Assembly (NCBI GenBank): GCA_030745875.1
Contig: JASLNT010000024.1
Coordinates: 1 to 64,000 of the forward strand
Length of the DNA stretch: 64,000 nt
Direction of reading: 5' to 3'
Source: Phycisphaerae bacterium
GTDB lineage: Bacteria > Planctomycetota > Phycisphaerae > SM23-33
A program made the translations under genes and the position numbers. Shown one piece after another: positions 61,776-64,000 of the stretch; the first letter of the stretch is position 1; every line of letters begins with the position of its first letter. The notes below the pieces were generated by a model. It did no database searches. It was not told the DNA's origin and saw nothing but the letters and a program-made list of their open reading frames with translations.

Positions 61776-63524
61776 CTAGAACATCCCGATGACCTCTCCG
61801 TCGTCGTCCAGATCGATTCCCAGGAACGCCGGTCTGCTCGGCAGGCCGGGCATCGTTCTCATCGTGCCCAGCAGCGGATAGAGGAATCCCGCTCCTGCAG
61901 AGGCTCTTACCTCCGCCACAGGCACGGTGAATCCGCTCGGAACGCCCTTGAGCTTCGGGTCGTGACTCAGCGAAAGGTGCGTTTTCGCCATGCACATCGG
62001 CAGATTGCTGAGACCGGCCTTCTCGTATGACGCTATCTGGCGCTCGGCCAGTTCGCTGTAGCTTACGTCATCGGCGTTGTAAACTTTCTGGGCGATAGTG
62101 AGGATCTTGTCCTTGATCGACATGTCGTCGGGATACAGCAGCTTGAAGTCCGACGGTTTCTCGCACGCGGCGACAACCGCCTCAGCCAACTCGCGGGCGC
62201 CCTCGCCGCCGTGCGTGTAATGATCGCTCACAAATGCGCCCTCTCCGCCGGCCTCGTTGACCTTGTCGCGGACGAACTCGACTTCGGCGTCGGTGTCGGT
62301 CGGGAAACGATTAACCGCAACCACAACCGGAACGCCGAACTGCCTTGCTATCTCGATGTGACGGGTAAGATTGCAGATGCCCGCCTCCAGGAGGGGCAGG
62401 TTCTCTTCGGTGTACTCGCTGGCCAGCGGCTTGCCCGGGGTGACCTTCGGCCCGCCGCCGTGCATTTTCAACGCTCGAATCGTCGCCACCATCACGACGC
62501 AGTCGGGCTTGAGCCCCGAAATGCGACACTTGACGTTGAAGAACTTCTCCATGCCGATATCGGCTCCGAAGCCCGATTCGGTAACCACGTAGTCAGCCAG
62601 TTTCAACGCGATCCGGTCGGAGACTATCGAACTGTTTCCGTGTGCGATGTTCGCAAACGGTCCGGCGTGCACGAACGAGGGCTGCCCTTCGATGGTCTGC
62701 ATCAGGTTGGGCTTGATCGCATCCTTCATCAGCACGGTCATCGCACCGGCGCACCCGATATCTTCAGCCGTCACCGGCTCGCCGTCCTTATTCATCGCCA
62801 CGATAATATTCCCAAACCGCCTGCGCATGTCCTTCAAATCAGTCGCCAGAGCGAGGATCGCCATCACTTCCGACGCCACTGCGATATCGAAGCCCGTGTC
62901 TCGCTTCGGTCCGTCAAGCCAATTGTCGCTCGTGCCCGTCTTGATGAAACGGAGCGTAGCGTCGCAGATATCCACAACGCGACGCCAGGTGATTGTGTCG
63001 GTGTCTATATTCAGACGGGGCAAACCGGTGGCCGCCCACTTCTCATCATCGCTGTGCTCCTCGTGACGCACGCGCGAATCGATAGCGGCCGCCATCAGGT
63101 TGTTGGCGACTCCCACAGCGTGAATATCGCCCGTCAGGTGCAGGTTGAACTCCTCCATGGGGATTACCTGGCTGTATCCGCCGCCCGCGGCTCCGCCCTT
63201 GATCCCGAACGTCGGGCCCATTGACGGTTGGCGAATGCACAGGAAGATATCCTTGCCGATAAGCCCCAGCGCCTGGGCCAGCCCGACCGCGGTGGTGGTC
63301 TTGCCTTCGCCCAGCGGGGTCGGCGTGATAGCCGTCACGTCGATGTACTTTCCATTGGGCCTGTCACTCAGGCGGTCGAGTATGTCGAGTTTGACTTTGG
63401 CCTTGACGTCGCCGTACGGCTCGAGTTCTCCGGGCAGGATTCCGGCCTTCTCGGCGATCTCGGAAATGCAGATGGGTTTGCATGCTCTGGAAATATCGAT
63501 ATCGGATGGGACTTTCTTGCTCAT
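61776..63524 (-). CDS. fhs: Formate-tetrahydrofolate ligase
   Basis: A 582-residue FTHFS that joins formate to tetrahydrofolate with ATP, giving 10-formyl-THF for purine synthesis and C1 metabolism. The P-loop is [11 protein letters not shown]. The [21 protein letters not shown] block, the [13 protein letters not shown] block and the end [21 protein letters not shown] are all typical. Slightly longer than the usual 550-560 residues. ATG 63524 is chosen because AGAGG lies 7 bases upstream; the longer frame from 63614 has no such site. It is a single gene with a hairpin terminator. It is common in bacteria and does not by itself indicate acetogenesis. Confidence 0.97.
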   Translation of the reverse strand: MSKKVPSDIDISRACKPICISEIAEKAGILPGELEPYGDVKAKVKLDILDRLSDRPNGKYIDVTAITPTPLGEGKTTTAVGLAQALGLIGKDIFLCIRQPSMGPTFGIKGGAAGGGYSQVIPMEEFNLHLTGDIHAVGVANNLMAAAIDSRVRHEEHSDDEKWAATGLPRLNIDTDTITWRRVVDICDATLRFIKTGTSDNWLDGPKRDTGFDIAVASEVMAILALATDLKDMRRRFGNIIVAMNKDGEPVTAEDIGCAGAMTVLMKDAIKPNLMQTIEGQPSFVHAGPFANIAHGNSSIVSDRIALKLADYVVTESGFGADIGMEKFFNVKCRISGLKPDCVVMVATIRALKMHGGGPKVTPGKPLASEYTEENLPLLEAGICNLTRHIEIARQFGVPVVVAVNRFPTDTDAEVEFVRDKVNEAGGEGAFVSDHYTHGGEGARELAEAVVAACEKPSDFKLLYPDDMSIKDKILTIAQKVYNADDVSYSELAERQIASYEKAGLSNLPMCMAKTHLSLSHDPKLKGVPSGFTVPVAEVRASAGAGFLYPLLGTMRTMPGLPSRPAFLGIDLDDDGEVIGMF

Positions 63525-63860
63525 GATTGCCTCTTGATGTTTACGGGAATGTGAAGATATTGAAAAGCCTATAGAAACATTGTAAGGATGGAAAACGTTC
63601 AAACACACTAACACACGCCATCCCGATATGGCGATTGCAATAATCTAAACGCTCCGGCGCGGAATGTCCAGTACACGAATCGGAATCATCGTGATTCGGA
63701 ATGTCTAATCACCAAAAGCTCAGAAGCAAACACGGTGACGACAACAGAATAACCAATATGGACCCGCACCTGCCGCGGCAGGCGGGGATTTGCAATTGGA
63801 CGTGACTTTCCTTCTCAGGATGAATCCGATAGACTCGCCCGGAATGACAGGGAGATTGCT
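63525..63860. other. Intergenic region with an inverted repeat
   Basis: No gene is seen. GAATCA and TGATTC (63683-63697, 3-base centre) form a perfect dyad, flanked by two copies of GGAATGTC (63661-63668 and 63698-63705). This may be an operator for one of the divergent flanking genes. I see no tetrahydrofolate riboswitch. The fhs leader has a T-rich stretch but no good -10/-35 pair. Confidence 0.4.
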
Positions 63861-64000
63861 ATGGTTCGTCTAAGGACAATCAGCTTCGCGCCGTTGCACA
63901 CCGGATGTGAATTCGCCCCGACATTCAACCGCAACAGGAATAAGGACCGTATGCAACAAACGCTAACCGCGCTGGAAACAGCAATGAAGAATCTCACTGT
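63861..64000 (+). CDS. Start of an unidentified gene (3' end outside window)
   Basis: An open frame runs from ATG 63861 to the right edge. A second in-frame ATG at 63951 has AAGGA close upstream and gives MQQTLTALETAMKNLT, which reads more like a true N-terminus than the arginine-rich residues before it. ATG 63861 has GGGAG 6-7 bases upstream. Too little is visible to name a product, and it could be a chance frame. Confidence 0.4.
   Translation, partial: MVRLRTISFAPLHTGCEFAPTFNRNRNKDRMQQTLTALETAMKNLT

Noticed and set aside
63525-63660. Tetrahydrofolate riboswitch before fhs
   Set aside because: The leader is short and AT-rich and shows no paired elements of that riboswitch class.
1-64000. 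tRNA or rRNA genes
   Set aside because: I saw no cloverleaf-like sequence with CCA end or rRNA-like segments on either strand, though a covariance-model scan was not possible.

Overview
This window is most likely from a planctomycete, probably of the Phycisphaerae type. That is an inference from gene content. There are two PEP-CTERM proteins, one with a long T5SS/PEP-CTERM-type repeat array. There are two large exported hydrazine-synthase-A-like propeller proteins with C-terminal CxxCH haem motifs, a PQQ-type propeller fused to a SAM-fold insert and a malectin-like end, a Tat-exported Gfo/Idh/MocA oxidoreductase, a NIPSNAP protein, and an ECF sigma factor with a FecR-like partner. I found no rRNA, tRNA, CRISPR array, insertion sequence or phage gene.

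Layout. (1) 1-10.7 kb, + strand: the tail of a PEP-CTERM protein, then a tightly packed set (propeller/SAM/malectin protein, di-haem HzsA-like protein, creatininase-type amidohydrolase, Tat-exported Gfo/Idh/MocA oxidoreductase, HEFAH zincin) that looks like one operon for an unidentified exported process. (2) 10.75-20.4 kb, - strand: an exported esterase, a FecR-like domain joined in frame to a DUF3160 protein, its ECF sigma factor, and a 1,553-residue repeat-rich PEP-CTERM/dockerin-like surface protein. (3) 20.7-36.4 kb: mainly housekeeping genes. These are uvrA with a histone-H1-like tail, an EF-G-like GTPase, rpmB, an L,D-transpeptidase, asnS, a PHP-domain protein, infA, gatC-gatA-gatB, a membrane-anchored coiled-coil protein with a BRCT-like end, and a class I aminotransferase. 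(4) 36.4-60.2 kb: an exopolysaccharide region, mostly on the - strand. It has two TPR proteins, a priming sugar-phosphate transferase, four further glycosyltransferases, a radical SAM/SPASM protein, a flippase, an O-antigen ligase/polymerase, a BY-kinase-like ATPase with a degenerate P-loop, a Wzz-like chain-length protein, a Wza-like export lipoprotein and a TPR-SPOR lipoprotein. Four unrelated-looking genes sit inside it: a GH5-like hydrolase, a tri-haem HzsA-like protein, a NIPSNAP protein and a ChaN-like lipoprotein. (5) 60.6-64 kb: a membrane acyltransferase, formate-tetrahydrofolate ligase, and the start of one more gene.

How it fits together. The polysaccharide region has nearly all parts of a Wzx/Wzy-type pathway: priming on undecaprenyl phosphate, glycosyl transfer, flipping, polymerisation, length control and export. 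PEP-CTERM proteins and exopolysaccharide clusters usually go with an exosortase, but none lies in this window. Several housekeeping genes have good sigma-70-like promoters (TTGACA-like and TATAGT/TACAAT-like boxes 16-17 bases apart), and these help fix some start codons. The least-explained parts are the 271-10693 operon, the FecR-DUF3160 in-frame junction and the membrane-anchored BRCT-like protein.
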